Of a stretch of DNA of 47,524 nt, positions 1-7,661 are shown piece after piece. Positions within the stretch are counted from its first letter, which is position 1. Every line of letters starts with the position of its first letter. The stretch covers positions 1 through 47,524 of the forward strand of contig DATGUP010000002.1 of the NCBI GenBank assembly GCA_035301265.1, in the 5' to 3' direction. A program made the translations under genes and the position numbers. The notes beneath the pieces are model-generated. The model made no database searches, was not told the DNA's origin, and saw only the letters and a list, made by a program, of their open reading frames with translations. The DNA comes from DATGUP01 sp035301265. Its GTDB lineage: Bacteria; Bacillota; Bacilli; Bacillales; Amphibacillaceae.

Positions 1-279
<279 letters not shown>

Positions 280-482
280 AATCATCTTTTCACACGTTGA
301 TGTGATGCTTGTTCTTATTTAGCTTTCATTGTACAAATAAAAGCCAATGGCTTTTAATGGAACAACCATTTCACTTGACAACTATTTAATAACTTCATAT
401 AATAGAATTTGTCTTGTTAAGAGATGAAGCTTGAAAATTTCATAAAGATTTTATACAATGATTAATGCACTGACAATTATAT

Positions 483-599
483 GTCTGGTGACTATAGCGG
501 AGAGGCCACACCTGTTCCCATCTCGAACACAGAAGTTAAGCTCTCCAGCGCCGATGGTAGTTGGGGCATAGCCCCTGCGAGAGTAGGACGCTGCCAGGC
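483..599 (+). rRNA. 5S ribosomal RNA
   Basis: A 117-nt 5S rRNA. The ends pair as the terminal helix (GTCTGG at 483-488 with CCAGGC at 594-599), and the conserved CCATCTCGAACACAGAAGTTAAG-like loop region lies in the middle. It follows 23S in the rrn operon. The 165 nt between it and tRNA-Asn contain no gene that I can see. Confidence 0.96.
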
Positions 600-765
600 T
601 CCTTTGTATATAATAAAATGATGGAAACAGTAAATAATATTGAATAAGCTAAACTTACTTTAACATTGGATGTAGGTTGACTCTATTCAGGATTGTATAA
701 TTATAAGACGTAATGTGACTGAATTGATGATGTTATTCATTTTCAAGTTATCATTTAAGAAATAT

Positions 766-840
766 TCCACAGTAGCTCAGCGGTAGAGCAATCGGCTGTT
801 AACCGATCGGTCGCAGGTTCGAATCCTGCCTGTGGAGCCA
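766..840 (+). tRNA. tRNA-Asn (anticodon GTT)
   Basis: The 7-bp acceptor stem TCCACAG/CTGTGGA closes the molecule and CCA is encoded. The anticodon loop CTGTTAA carries GTT. The T-loop GGTTCGAATCC is canonical. It lies just downstream of 5S rRNA and is probably cotranscribed with the rrn operon. Confidence 0.97.
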
Positions 841-869
841 TTTTGTTATTATCTCAAATTTAAGATAAT

Positions 870-942
<73 letters not shown>

Positions 943-950
943 TTTGTATG

Positions 951-987
951 ACGGGCTTCTCGCTGTTTCAAGCGAGAAGCCCGTTTT
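951..987 (+). terminator. rho-independent terminator of the rrn-tRNA operon
   Basis: A perfect 14-bp stem (ACGGGCTTCTCGCT at 951-964, complement at 971-984) with a 6-nt loop, followed by TTTT. It ends the 23S-5S-tRNA-Asn-tRNA-Thr transcript. Confidence 0.93.
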
Positions 988-1011
988 AATTCTTCTAACA
1001 TAAAAAGAAGA

Positions 1012-1402
1012 GGCACTCTATCATAAATGTATGCGTATCAGGCAAATACATTTAGAAAGAGGCCTCTTCATGAATACTGTCATATCAAAATTATACACAT
1101 TAATACACCAAACTGACAATTTAATTGACTTTGAGGAAAATGTTCGTATTCTGATTGTATGACGTATTTGCGTCGGTTTTTGAACCTTCTAACTCGGTGA
1201 CCATTTCCTCATCCGCCTTCGATTGAGCTGCATCAACTTTTTTCACAATCGTCCCAACCGTTGTAAACAAGGCATACTAAACGGAGAACATCCTGTCATT
1301 TTATGTTAGGTTCTTAGTCTTTAGAACCTAACGTGAAATGACGGACCACCAAGCGATGCCAATCGCGCGGTAGCCATAACAAGCGTACAAATATAGAGTG
1401 CC
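1012..1402 (+). mobile_element. degenerate ISLre2-family (UPF0236) insertion sequence remnant
   Basis: GGCACTCTAT at 1012-1021 and its perfect complement at 1393-1402 look like terminal inverted repeats, with weaker similarity continuing inward. Inside, ATG at 1070 opens 30 codons (MNTVISKLYTLI..., stop 1160-1162) like the N-terminus of ISLre2 transposases. A one-base shift near 1155 continues it as YDVFASVFE. From about 1276 back to 1185 on the minus strand, an open stretch reads TTVGTIVKKVDAAQSKADEE, matching an internal part of the same family in the opposite orientation. The element is therefore deleted, frameshifted and partly inverted. An intact copy would be about 1.5 kb. Family assignment is from memory of conserved motifs. 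Confidence 0.6.
1295..1342. repeat. 20-bp imperfect inverted repeat inside the IS remnant
   Basis: The arms at 1295-1314 and 1323-1342 pair at 18 of 20 positions around an 8-nt loop. No T-run follows, so it is not an obvious terminator. It may be a junction product of the inversion that scrambled the element. Confidence 0.6.
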
Positions 1403-1518
1403 GAAAACATTGGAATGACAACCGCATCGAGAAAAGGTTGACACAAACTGAACTATCGAAGAGGTCAGTGTTACTTTAAATAGAAAGGTCGTTCTACATT
1501 TTATTACAAGTTTGTTAA

Positions 1519-1737
1519 TGGTGTGGGGGTATTAAAGTATTTATTACGAACGCTTCATTAGGCATTGAAACGCCTTTTTTATTTTTAGTGGTTGGGCAAG
1601 CAATCGGTTCTTTATTTGCTGGTGTCATGATAGATTTGATCGGATTTAATTTGACACTCATCATTTACGGTTTCATGGGCGTTATGTCTATATTATTTGG
1701 GCCGGGTGAGACAAAGAAATCTATAGAACAAGTTTAA
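1519..1737 (+). pseudogene. 3' fragment of an MFS transporter gene
   Basis: An open stretch of 72 codons ends at TAA 1735-1737 with no start codon or ribosome binding site. It encodes two hydrophobic segments around GQAIGSLFAGVMIDLIG, the loop pattern of a late transmembrane pair in major facilitator proteins, and then a polar tail. The preceding TAA at 1516 and the missing N-terminal ten helices show that only the C-terminus remains. It sits next to the IS remnant, which may have caused the loss. Confidence 0.6.
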
Positions 1738-1982
1738 TCGCGAGTATCTTACCTCACAATAACTGTCAGATAAAGTAAAAGTATCATTCAGTGTGGCCAA
1801 CTCAGATAACATTTGATGTTGAGGTCAATTGATTTCTCGATATGGAAACAAAAAAATCACCCATAAGTTAGGTGGACGTGAAAAAGGAATGTTTTATGAA
1901 TAAAAATTAATGAGCTTTAGAGGAGTGCTTGGAAAGGGATTTATTGTTGTCAAGTTTCCATAATAGATAGACCTTATAACGT

Positions 1983-2243
1983 TTATTTACTTTTTACAAA
2001 CAAATTGACGGCTTCTTCGATGATCTCATCTGTTTCCTTACCATTTTTTTGAGCATCTAACACACAATCGACTAAATTTGAACTTACAATTACCCCTATT
2101 GTTCTATCCAATGCTGTACGAATAGCGGATAATTGTGTCACGACGTCTTTACAATTTTTATTTTCCTCCATCATTTTTAAAACTCCGCGAAGTTGCCCTT
2201 CCATTCTTTTAACCCTATTTTTTACTTGATCGCTATATTCCAT
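1983..2243 (-). CDS. cstR: CstR-like persulfide-sensing repressor (CsoR/FrmR family)
   Basis: 86 residues, the usual length for the all-helical DUF156 DNA-binding family. The sensing residues are Cys31 (NCKDV) and Cys60 (NLVDC). Copper-binding CsoR has a histidine four residues before the second cysteine; here that position is Asn56. The same change and the same Cys31/Cys60 numbering are, from memory, those of Staphylococcus aureus CstR, which senses per/polysulfides. It is divergent from an OsmC-family gene (2725) whose promoter holds a CsoR/CstR-type palindrome, so that gene is the likely target. ATG 2243 is preceded by a GGAGG-like site. Confidence 0.85.
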   Translation of the reverse strand: MEYSDQVKNRVKRMEGQLRGVLKMMEENKNCKDVVTQLSAIRTALDRTIGVIVSSNLVDCVLDAQKNGKETDEIIEEAVNLFVKSK

Positions 2244-2568
2244 TGCAATACCTCCGATTTAAATCATCTGCTCATTTTTCTAAACCGAATCCAAACAGCA
2301 CAACCAATGAACATATTAAACGGTCAGCAAAGATTATCATATACATCGATAGGTATATTGTCAACGATATTATCTTACCCCGATATTATCTTACAGTTAA
2401 GGAAATGCCAAGATTTAGGGTGAAGTTAACTAGATTTAAGCGTGCGTAATAGCTGAAAACGAACGGCACGGCTTTTTGCTAGAATTCACCATAAAATCCG
2501 CCTAATCGACATGCGCGCCGTCGCACCTTTAATCGGTTAATAAATCCGCACGTGCTTGAGCAAGAATC
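2244..2568. other. non-coding region between cstR and the osmC promoter
   Basis: I see no gene here. The short open frames on the plus strand lack ribosome binding sites and do not resemble known proteins. Contents are the cstR upstream region, a pair of direct repeats (2365-2394) and a GC-rich patch near 2505-2527. Confidence 0.5.
2365..2394. repeat. two direct repeats of CGATATTATCTTAC, 16-nt period
   Basis: CGATATTATCTTAC occurs at 2365-2378 and again at 2381-2394. It lies about 120 nt upstream of the cstR start codon. A regulatory role is possible but not shown. Confidence 0.7.
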
Positions 2569-2598
2569 TTTACATTATAATACCCATAAGGGTATATT
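2569..2598 (+). promoter_or_regulatory. osmC promoter with CstR/CsoR-type operator
   Basis: TTTACA (2569-2574), an 18-nt spacer and TATATT (2593-2598) form a plausible sigma-A promoter. The palindrome ATACCC-ATAA-GGGTAT (2580-2595) fills the spacer and reaches the -10. TACCC/GGGTA half sites are typical of CsoR/CstR operators, and the divergent repressor at 1983-2243 is the obvious binder. A second TATAAT lies at 2598-2603. Confidence 0.7.
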
Positions 2599-2724
2599 AT
2601 AATTTGTGAAGGGAGGCGCCTGCTGGCATGGGTCACCTTTGTAATCAGTTAATGACAATTTAGGTAGTTGTTAGAAAATGCTTGCTTAGAATACTTTAAA
2701 GATTGGATAGAGGAGGTCACACGG

Positions 2725-3163
2725 ATGAAAAAATTGAAAATGCAAGTTTCTGGAGAAAATGAAGGAATCAAATCAATCGTGAAAGCGGGCAGGCATGAGT
2801 TAATTGTCGATGAAGGATCTCAGGTGGGCGGGAACGATGAAGGGCCAAACCCCCTTCAATATATGTTAATCGCTTTGGCGGGTTGTGAAAATGTTGTAGC
2901 CCATGCTGTTGCGAAAGAGATGGCATTTGATTTACAAGGTTTAACGTTTGATATAAGCGGCGAGTTCGACCCACGAGGATTCATGGGTGATCCGAATGTT
3001 CGCACGTATTTTGAGACGGTAACGATAAATGTAAAACGTGAAGACAACGGAATCAGAAGAACGTTTGCAAGAACTTCGAGAAAAAGTCGAGGCGCGGTGT
3101 CCTGTATACGGCACCTTTTTTGCCGCTAATATTGACATGAAAAGCACTTGGACAAAAGTATAA
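2725..3163 (+). pseudogene. OsmC-family peroxiredoxin-like gene, frameshifted
   Basis: ATG 2725 follows GGAGG at about 2712. The first ~104 codons read as an OsmC-like protein, with the first reactive cysteine in LAGCENV. Near 3031-3038 the frame shifts: the original frame runs into basic, unrelated sequence, while the +1 frame from GTG 3038 continues as EARCPVYGTFFAAN and stops at TAA 3161. That restores the second OsmC cysteine and a normal ~145-residue length. One extra base near 3035 explains it. OsmC proteins reduce organic hydroperoxides or handle sulfane sulfur, which fits control by CstR. It could be a real pseudogene or a sequencing error. Confidence 0.8.
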
Positions 3164-3181
3164 TTGAAGTCATTTCACATT

Positions 3182-3221
3182 AAAAATGGTAAGTGTTCTT
3201 CATGCAACACTTACCATTTTT
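3182..3221. terminator. bidirectional terminator between osmC and the ABC operon
   Basis: AAAAATGGTAAGTGTT (3182-3197) pairs perfectly with 3206-3221 around an 8-nt loop, giving T-runs on both strands. It separates two converging transcripts. Confidence 0.9.
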
Positions 3222-3302
3222 ATATTTCTTCGCCATAAGATTTGCAGATACGATGGATGTGAGGATTGGAAGGATGAGCCATTTCTCTCGGTAACAATCA
3301 TT

Positions 3303-3935
3303 TTATTTTAGTCCCTTTGGGGTTACTTTGTTTTCAATAAGTTTTAAAATAAAATCAAATACGAGCGCTAGGATGGCGGCCGGTATAGCGCCGGAAAGAA
3401 TTAAGTTGTTGTCCATGACGTTGAGTCCTCTAACGATGATGTCGCCAAGTCCTCCTGCACCGATAAACGTAGCTAAAGCGGCAACTCCTATATTGAGGAT
3501 AGTTGCTGTTCGAATACCGGCCATTAGGATTGGAAGAGTCATAGGCAGTTCTACCATAAACAATATTTGACTCGATGTCATTCCCATTCCTTTACCTGCA
3601 TCGATAAGAGATGGGTCGACTTCGCAAATGCCCGTGTAGGTATTTCGCAATATCGGTAGCAGTGCATAGAGCGTCAAGGCAATAATTGCGGGAACTTTGC
3701 CGATTCCCAGTAACGGGAGCATAAATCCAAGCAGTGCCAGACTAGGGATCGTTTGTACGATTGCTGTAATGCCGATGACGATTTCGGCTATTTTAGGTGT
3801 TCGGGTGAGTAAAATGCCAAGCGGAACGGCGATGGCAATGGCAATAATCATGGCTATGCCAGCGAGAAAAATGTGTTCCTGAAAAGCGATCAAAATATCG
3901 TCTTTCCGGTTGATAAATGTGTCGATTAGTTCCAT
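3303..3935 (-). CDS. glycine betaine/carnitine/choline ABC transporter permease (OpuCB/OpuBB-like)
   Basis: A 210-residue membrane protein with about five or six hydrophobic helices and the binding-protein-dependent permease loop (GMGMTSSQILFMVELP), where it contacts the ATPase. Length and sequence match the short permeases of the Bacillus OpuB/OpuC osmoprotectant systems. It is the last gene of the operon, and its ATG overlaps the end of the ATPase gene by 10 nt, suggesting translational coupling. Opu systems usually have a second permease after the binding protein; only one is present here, so it may form a homodimer. The exact substrate cannot be read from sequence. Confidence 0.88.
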   Translation of the reverse strand: MELIDTFINRKDDILIAFQEHIFLAGIAMIIAIAIAVPLGILLTRTPKIAEIVIGITAIVQTIPSLALLGFMLPLLGIGKVPAIIALTLYALLPILRNTYTGICEVDPSLIDAGKGMGMTSSQILFMVELPMTLPILMAGIRTATILNIGVAALATFIGAGGLGDIIVRGLNVMDNNLILSGAIPAAILALVFDFILKLIENKVTPKGLK

Positions 3936-5062
3936 TTATCATCGCCTCCTTCGTCCATGTTCGCTAAACCGTGGATTAAACTCGAACGTGTGACAATTCC
4001 TAACAGTCGATTGTCTTCTGTTACGGGGATCGCATGAATCATTGTGTTTTTGAACATTTTGGCCATGTCAATGACTGAGTCGTCCGGATGGGCTGTTTTG
4101 AATGATTCGGTATTCATCACATCGGAGACGGTTAGAGACGTATCGTTCGAGTGACGTTGAATATCATGGAATGTTGTCATGCCGAGGAAGGTGTTATCTT
4201 TGGCGACAACAAACAAATGATCGACCTTCTCCCGTTGCATTGTTTCTTTTGCTTCTAAAAGGGTATTGTCTGATGGTACACAAATGACTTCTGTTTGTAA
4301 CATATCTTTGGCAGAGAGCATTAACTTGTTAGCATCTAGTCGCTTTTTGCCGATAAACCCTTCTACAAAGTCGTTTTTCGGGTGTCGAAGGATGTTTTCC
4401 GGTGTGTCTAGCTGAATGATTTCACCATCTTTCATAATGGCAATACGATCGGCGATTTTAATGGCTTCATCCATATCGTGTGTTACGAACACAATCGTTT
4501 TTTGAATTTCTTCTTGCAGCGAAATCATATCGTCTTGTAGTTGAACACGGCTGATTGGATCGAGTGCACTGAACGGCTCATCCATTAAAATAATGTCTGG
4601 ATTGGCAGCCAATGCTCGTATAACGCCGATTCGCTGTTGTTGTCCTCCGCTGAGTTCCTTAGGCACGCGGGATTTATATATTTCCGGGTCGAGTCCTACT
4701 AAATTTAAAAGTTCATCGGCGCGTTGTGTGTATTTTTTAGGATCTTCTTTTTTGAGACGTGGAACTAAAGAGATGTTTTGTTCAATTGTCATGTGTGGGA
4801 ATAATCCAATTTCTTGGATGACATAGCCTGTATTTCTTCTTAGTTCTACTGGGTCTAATGTCGAAATATCTTGACCGTCAATGCGTATAGTTCCTTTGGT
4901 CGGTTCGATCAAACGGTTGATCATGCGCATGGTTGTTGTTTTACCACAGCCGCTCGGACCGATGAGTGTCAGCAACTCGCCTTTTTGCACGTGTAAATTC
5001 AAATCTTTGATGACAACCGATGTATCATCGTAGGCTTTCATGACATTTTGAAATTCGATCAT
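3926..5062 (-). CDS. osmoprotectant ABC transporter ATP-binding protein (OpuCA/OpuBA-like)
   Basis: 378 residues. The ABC domain has Walker A GPSGCGKTT, signature LSGGQQQR and Walker B IILMDEP. Two C-terminal CBS domains follow, with TRSSLIHGLA near the end; such domains sense ionic strength or nucleotides in the Opu family. ATG 5062 is chosen because AAGGAG lies 8 nt before it; upstream in-frame codons have no such site. It powers import of a compatible solute with the permease and the lipoprotein either side. Confidence 0.9.
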   Translation of the reverse strand: MIEFQNVMKAYDDTSVVIKDLNLHVQKGELLTLIGPSGCGKTTTMRMINRLIEPTKGTIRIDGQDISTLDPVELRRNTGYVIQEIGLFPHMTIEQNISLVPRLKKEDPKKYTQRADELLNLVGLDPEIYKSRVPKELSGGQQQRIGVIRALAANPDIILMDEPFSALDPISRVQLQDDMISLQEEIQKTIVFVTHDMDEAIKIADRIAIMKDGEIIQLDTPENILRHPKNDFVEGFIGKKRLDANKLMLSAKDMLQTEVICVPSDNTLLEAKETMQREKVDHLFVVAKDNTFLGMTTFHDIQRHSNDTSLTVSDVMNTESFKTAHPDDSVIDMAKMFKNTMIHAIPVTEDNRLLGIVTRSSLIHGLANMDEGGDDKWN

Positions 5063-5128
5063 GCACACCACTCCTTTAAAAAGGGGAAGCTGTCTCATAG
5101 TTTGAGAATGCAGCCTCCCCTGGCTTTG

Positions 5129-6046
5129 TTAATCAATTAAATCATGTTCTTTCAAAAATTCTATCGCTACGTCTTTTTCCTTTTTTCCTTCTGTGTTAAC
5201 TTTGCCGTTGAGCTTCGACATCGTTTCATCGGAGAATACACCTGATTCGGCCAGTAGATTTATCGTGTCCTCAAGATCTGGATTGGCATCCAAAACTTCC
5301 TGGCGAACCACCGGTGCAGCGTCATAAGGTGGGAAGAAGTTTTTGTCATCTTCCAGGACGGTTAGATCGTATTCGTCGATTTTAGGTTCGGTTTTAAAGG
5401 CGGTAATAACATCCACTTCTCCGTCATTAACAGCTTGGTACATAAGATCGGGATCGAGAACAGCATTGTCTTTAAAATTAAAACCATACACCTCGGATAA
5501 TTCATCGTACCTATCATCGCGTTCATGAAATTCTGGGGTACCTCCGAGGATGAGATCTTCTGAATATTCTTTTAAATCAGAGAAGGTTTCTACACCTAAT
5601 TCCTCGGCATGGTCACTGCGCATGGCCAATGTATACGTATTATTAAATCCTAATGGTTTCAGCCATTTAATATTGAATTCGTCCATATAACCTTCTTTAG
5701 TTTCCTCATAAAATACATCGGGATCTGTACCGGGTTCAAATTCTTTATCCAACACGCTGATGTAGCCGGTACCTGTATATTCGACATACATATCAATATC
5801 GCCTTTTTCCAAGGCTTCGTGCACTACAAAACTTCCACCGAGTCCTTCTTCTACTTCGACATCGAGATCGGTATTTGCTTTAAGGTATTCGGCTAGAATA
5901 TGGGTCATAATCAGTTGTTCTGTGAACTCTTTACCGGATACTGTAATCGTGCCGGAGTCTGCTTCGGAATCCTTCCCACTACAAGCGGACAGCACTAGAA
6001 CCATTGCTAAGAAAATCGCTATGAAAATATATTTTCTTTTAAACAA
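5129..6046 (-). CDS. osmoprotectant ABC transporter substrate-binding lipoprotein (OpuCC/OpuBC-like)
   Basis: About 305 residues. The basic N-terminus, hydrophobic stretch and lipobox LSAC mark a lipoprotein anchored outside the membrane. The rest is an OpuAC-type binding domain, with VSGKEFTEQLI at its start and the DADVITAFKTE-like segment (here EVDVITAFKTE). I prefer the TTG near 6046, which has GGGGG about 11 nt upstream and gives a normal signal peptide. ATG at 6091 is in frame and possible but has no ribosome binding site. First gene of the operon. The ligand is probably glycine betaine, choline or carnitine. Confidence 0.87.
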   Translation of the reverse strand: MFKRKYIFIAIFLAMVLVLSACSGKDSEADSGTITVSGKEFTEQLIMTHILAEYLKANTDLDVEVEEGLGGSFVVHEALEKGDIDMYVEYTGTGYISVLDKEFEPGTDPDVFYEETKEGYMDEFNIKWLKPLGFNNTYTLAMRSDHAEELGVETFSDLKEYSEDLILGGTPEFHERDDRYDELSEVYGFNFKDNAVLDPDLMYQAVNDGEVDVITAFKTEPKIDEYDLTVLEDDKNFFPPYDAAPVVRQEVLDANPDLEDTINLLAESGVFSDETMSKLNGKVNTEGKKEKDVAIEFLKEHDLID

Positions 6047-6107
6047 TGTACGCCCTGCCCCCTTTATTATTAAATGTTCGATTTTTAACATTAAAATTGG
6101 CTCTTAT

Positions 6108-6137
6108 AATCTATCATGTCTATTCTATGCAAGTCAA
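6108..6137 (-). promoter_or_regulatory. probable promoter of the osmoprotectant ABC operon
   Basis: Read on the minus strand: TTGACT (6137-6132), an 18-nt spacer and TAGATT (6113-6108), upstream of the binding-protein start. Confidence 0.5.
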
Positions 6138-6292
6138 ATAGAAAGTTATGGTAATATATGTGAAATATTTCTCAATAGATTTTAGTTGTTTTCACGATAT
6201 GTTGTTATTTAAATGGGCAATCTTTTTAAAAAATCTAATAATGAAAAGGTTGGATATGTTGTTCGTTCCTGGTTCTGAACGTGACTTTAATA

Positions 6293-6371
6293 TGTGAAGA
6301 TTTAACGACAGTTGTCGCTTGTGTGATGTTTTTCACACCGATAAACGGAGTGAGAATGGTTTAATGAAGAT
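6293..6371 (+). promoter_or_regulatory. FNR-activated promoter of the TDT channel gene
   Basis: A perfect FNR box TGTGA-N6-TCACA lies at 6322-6337, centre 6329.5. A TTTAAT -10 is at 6360-6365 and there is no good -35, so transcription should start near 6371 with the box at -41.5, the classic class II activation position. An upstream element TGTGAAGATTTAACGACAGTTG (6293-6314, one base different) recurs before narG. Confidence 0.85.
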
Positions 6372-6463
6372 AAATTCAACAAAAGACGTTGGCAGCAAAT
6401 GAACTATAACATTTTGCTCGCTTACTTGCTTGAAAAAATGACGTTGTTGGATGTGAACGAAAC

Positions 6464-7525
6464 ATGTTTTTAGAGATAAAGTACCAGCCAATCGAACCGG
6501 CTTCAGGGGCAATTGTGATGGCAAATGGTATTTTTTTAATCGGCGCTGTTAAGGAATTTCCTTTACTCGATCATCGATTTGGTATTTATCTTGCGTTTCT
6601 TTTGCTCGTAACGTGGATCGTTATCTACACGAGGTTGTCGATTCAATTTGTTCATCGTGATTTTTTAATACCATTTTTAAAGCATCCCGTCAATTCCTTT
6701 GCTATGGGGACGTGGATTGCTGGTGTATCAGTGCTTTGTAATGTTTTCTTAAGGTATTTTCCTACCATTTTGCCGATGACACAAGCGATGGGCATTTTAA
6801 ATACATGTTTATTTATCCCCTTTTTAATCGTATGTATTTACCATTTTAGGCAATTGTTTTTGAGTCAGCACTCTGCAAACGTGCATGGGATCGTGTTGTT
6901 ATCAACTGTAGGAACGCAATCGATTATTGTTTTGCTTAATAATGTTTTTTTTGAATTACCAAAAGCTATCTCGAGTTCTGTCATCATGTTAGGTATTGTT
7001 TTTTATTTTCTCGGCCTTGTACTCATTATCAAGCGCTATGCCGGGCAACAAGGTTGGACGTTGGCTGATGATTGGGCGAACACGAATTGTATTATCCATG
7101 GGGCGCTTTCCATTACGGGTTTAGCGATTGTATCGTCCAATACGTATTCCCCTTTATTTGTCGTCGTACTTTGGGTATTGATTTTTTCTTTAATTGTTGT
7201 TGTCGAGACGCTTGAAGTAATTCGAGCTATGCAACGCATCAAGTTGTATGGTTGGCGAAACGGTGTCTTTCACTATCACGTCAGCCAATGGTCGCGAAAC
7301 TTTACTTTTGGAATGTTTTATGCGTTTACATCAGTAATGGATACAAATCCATATTATCCATTGCCCGGCTGGCTTGAGTCTTTTATTGCAGTCTTTAAGC
7401 CTATATGGGCGTGGGTTGTGCTTCTAGCACTGTTAAGTGAAATGGCTGTTTATATGCGGCATCGTATGATTGTCAAAACATCTGACCAACAAAAAAGGTT
7501 GCGCCCTCTTAACAGCAGCCGTTAG
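6464..7525 (+). CDS. TDT/SLAC1-family membrane channel or transporter, candidate nitrate/nitrite channel
   Basis: 353 residues, strongly hydrophobic with about ten predicted helices. EPASGAIVMANGIF (residues ~12-25) resembles the first-helix motif of the tellurite-resistance/dicarboxylate (TDT, C4-dicarboxylate/SLAC1) family, and NSFAMGTWIAG resembles the second. Plant SLAC1/SLAH proteins of this fold conduct nitrate and chloride. The gene has its own FNR box, in the same arrangement as the one before narG 1.26 kb downstream, and no narK is seen in the window. Nitrate or nitrite traffic is therefore my inference; sulfite or dicarboxylate export is the alternative. ATG 6464 has only a weak ribosome binding site. 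Confidence 0.65.
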   Translation: MFLEIKYQPIEPASGAIVMANGIFLIGAVKEFPLLDHRFGIYLAFLLLVTWIVIYTRLSIQFVHRDFLIPFLKHPVNSFAMGTWIAGVSVLCNVFLRYFPTILPMTQAMGILNTCLFIPFLIVCIYHFRQLFLSQHSANVHGIVLLSTVGTQSIIVLLNNVFFELPKAISSSVIMLGIVFYFLGLVLIIKRYAGQQGWTLADDWANTNCIIHGALSITGLAIVSSNTYSPLFVVVLWVLIFSLIVVVETLEVIRAMQRIKLYGWRNGVFHYHVSQWSRNFTFGMFYAFTSVMDTNPYYPLPGWLESFIAVFKPIWAWVVLLALLSEMAVYMRHRMIVKTSDQQKRLRPLNSSR

Positions 7526-7552
7526 AAGAATCGCCTATATTCCACGGGCATT

Positions 7553-7631
7553 TGTGAAGATTTAATGACAGTTGCAGATCATGTGACTTTTTTCACATCA
7601 ACGGACAATGTAGGAATGATTCAATGAAAGT
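7553..7631 (+). promoter_or_regulatory. FNR-activated promoter of the narGHJI operon
   Basis: FNR box TGTGA-N6-TCACA at 7582-7597, with TTCAAT (-10) at 7620-7625 and no good -35. The box start to -10 distance is 38 nt, exactly as before the TDT gene, again placing the box at -41.5 from a start near 7631. The upstream element at 7553-7574 matches 6293-6314 except for a few bases. Confidence 0.88.
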
Positions 7632-7661
7632 AGTCCACAAAGCACTTTTAACGGAGGGGCA

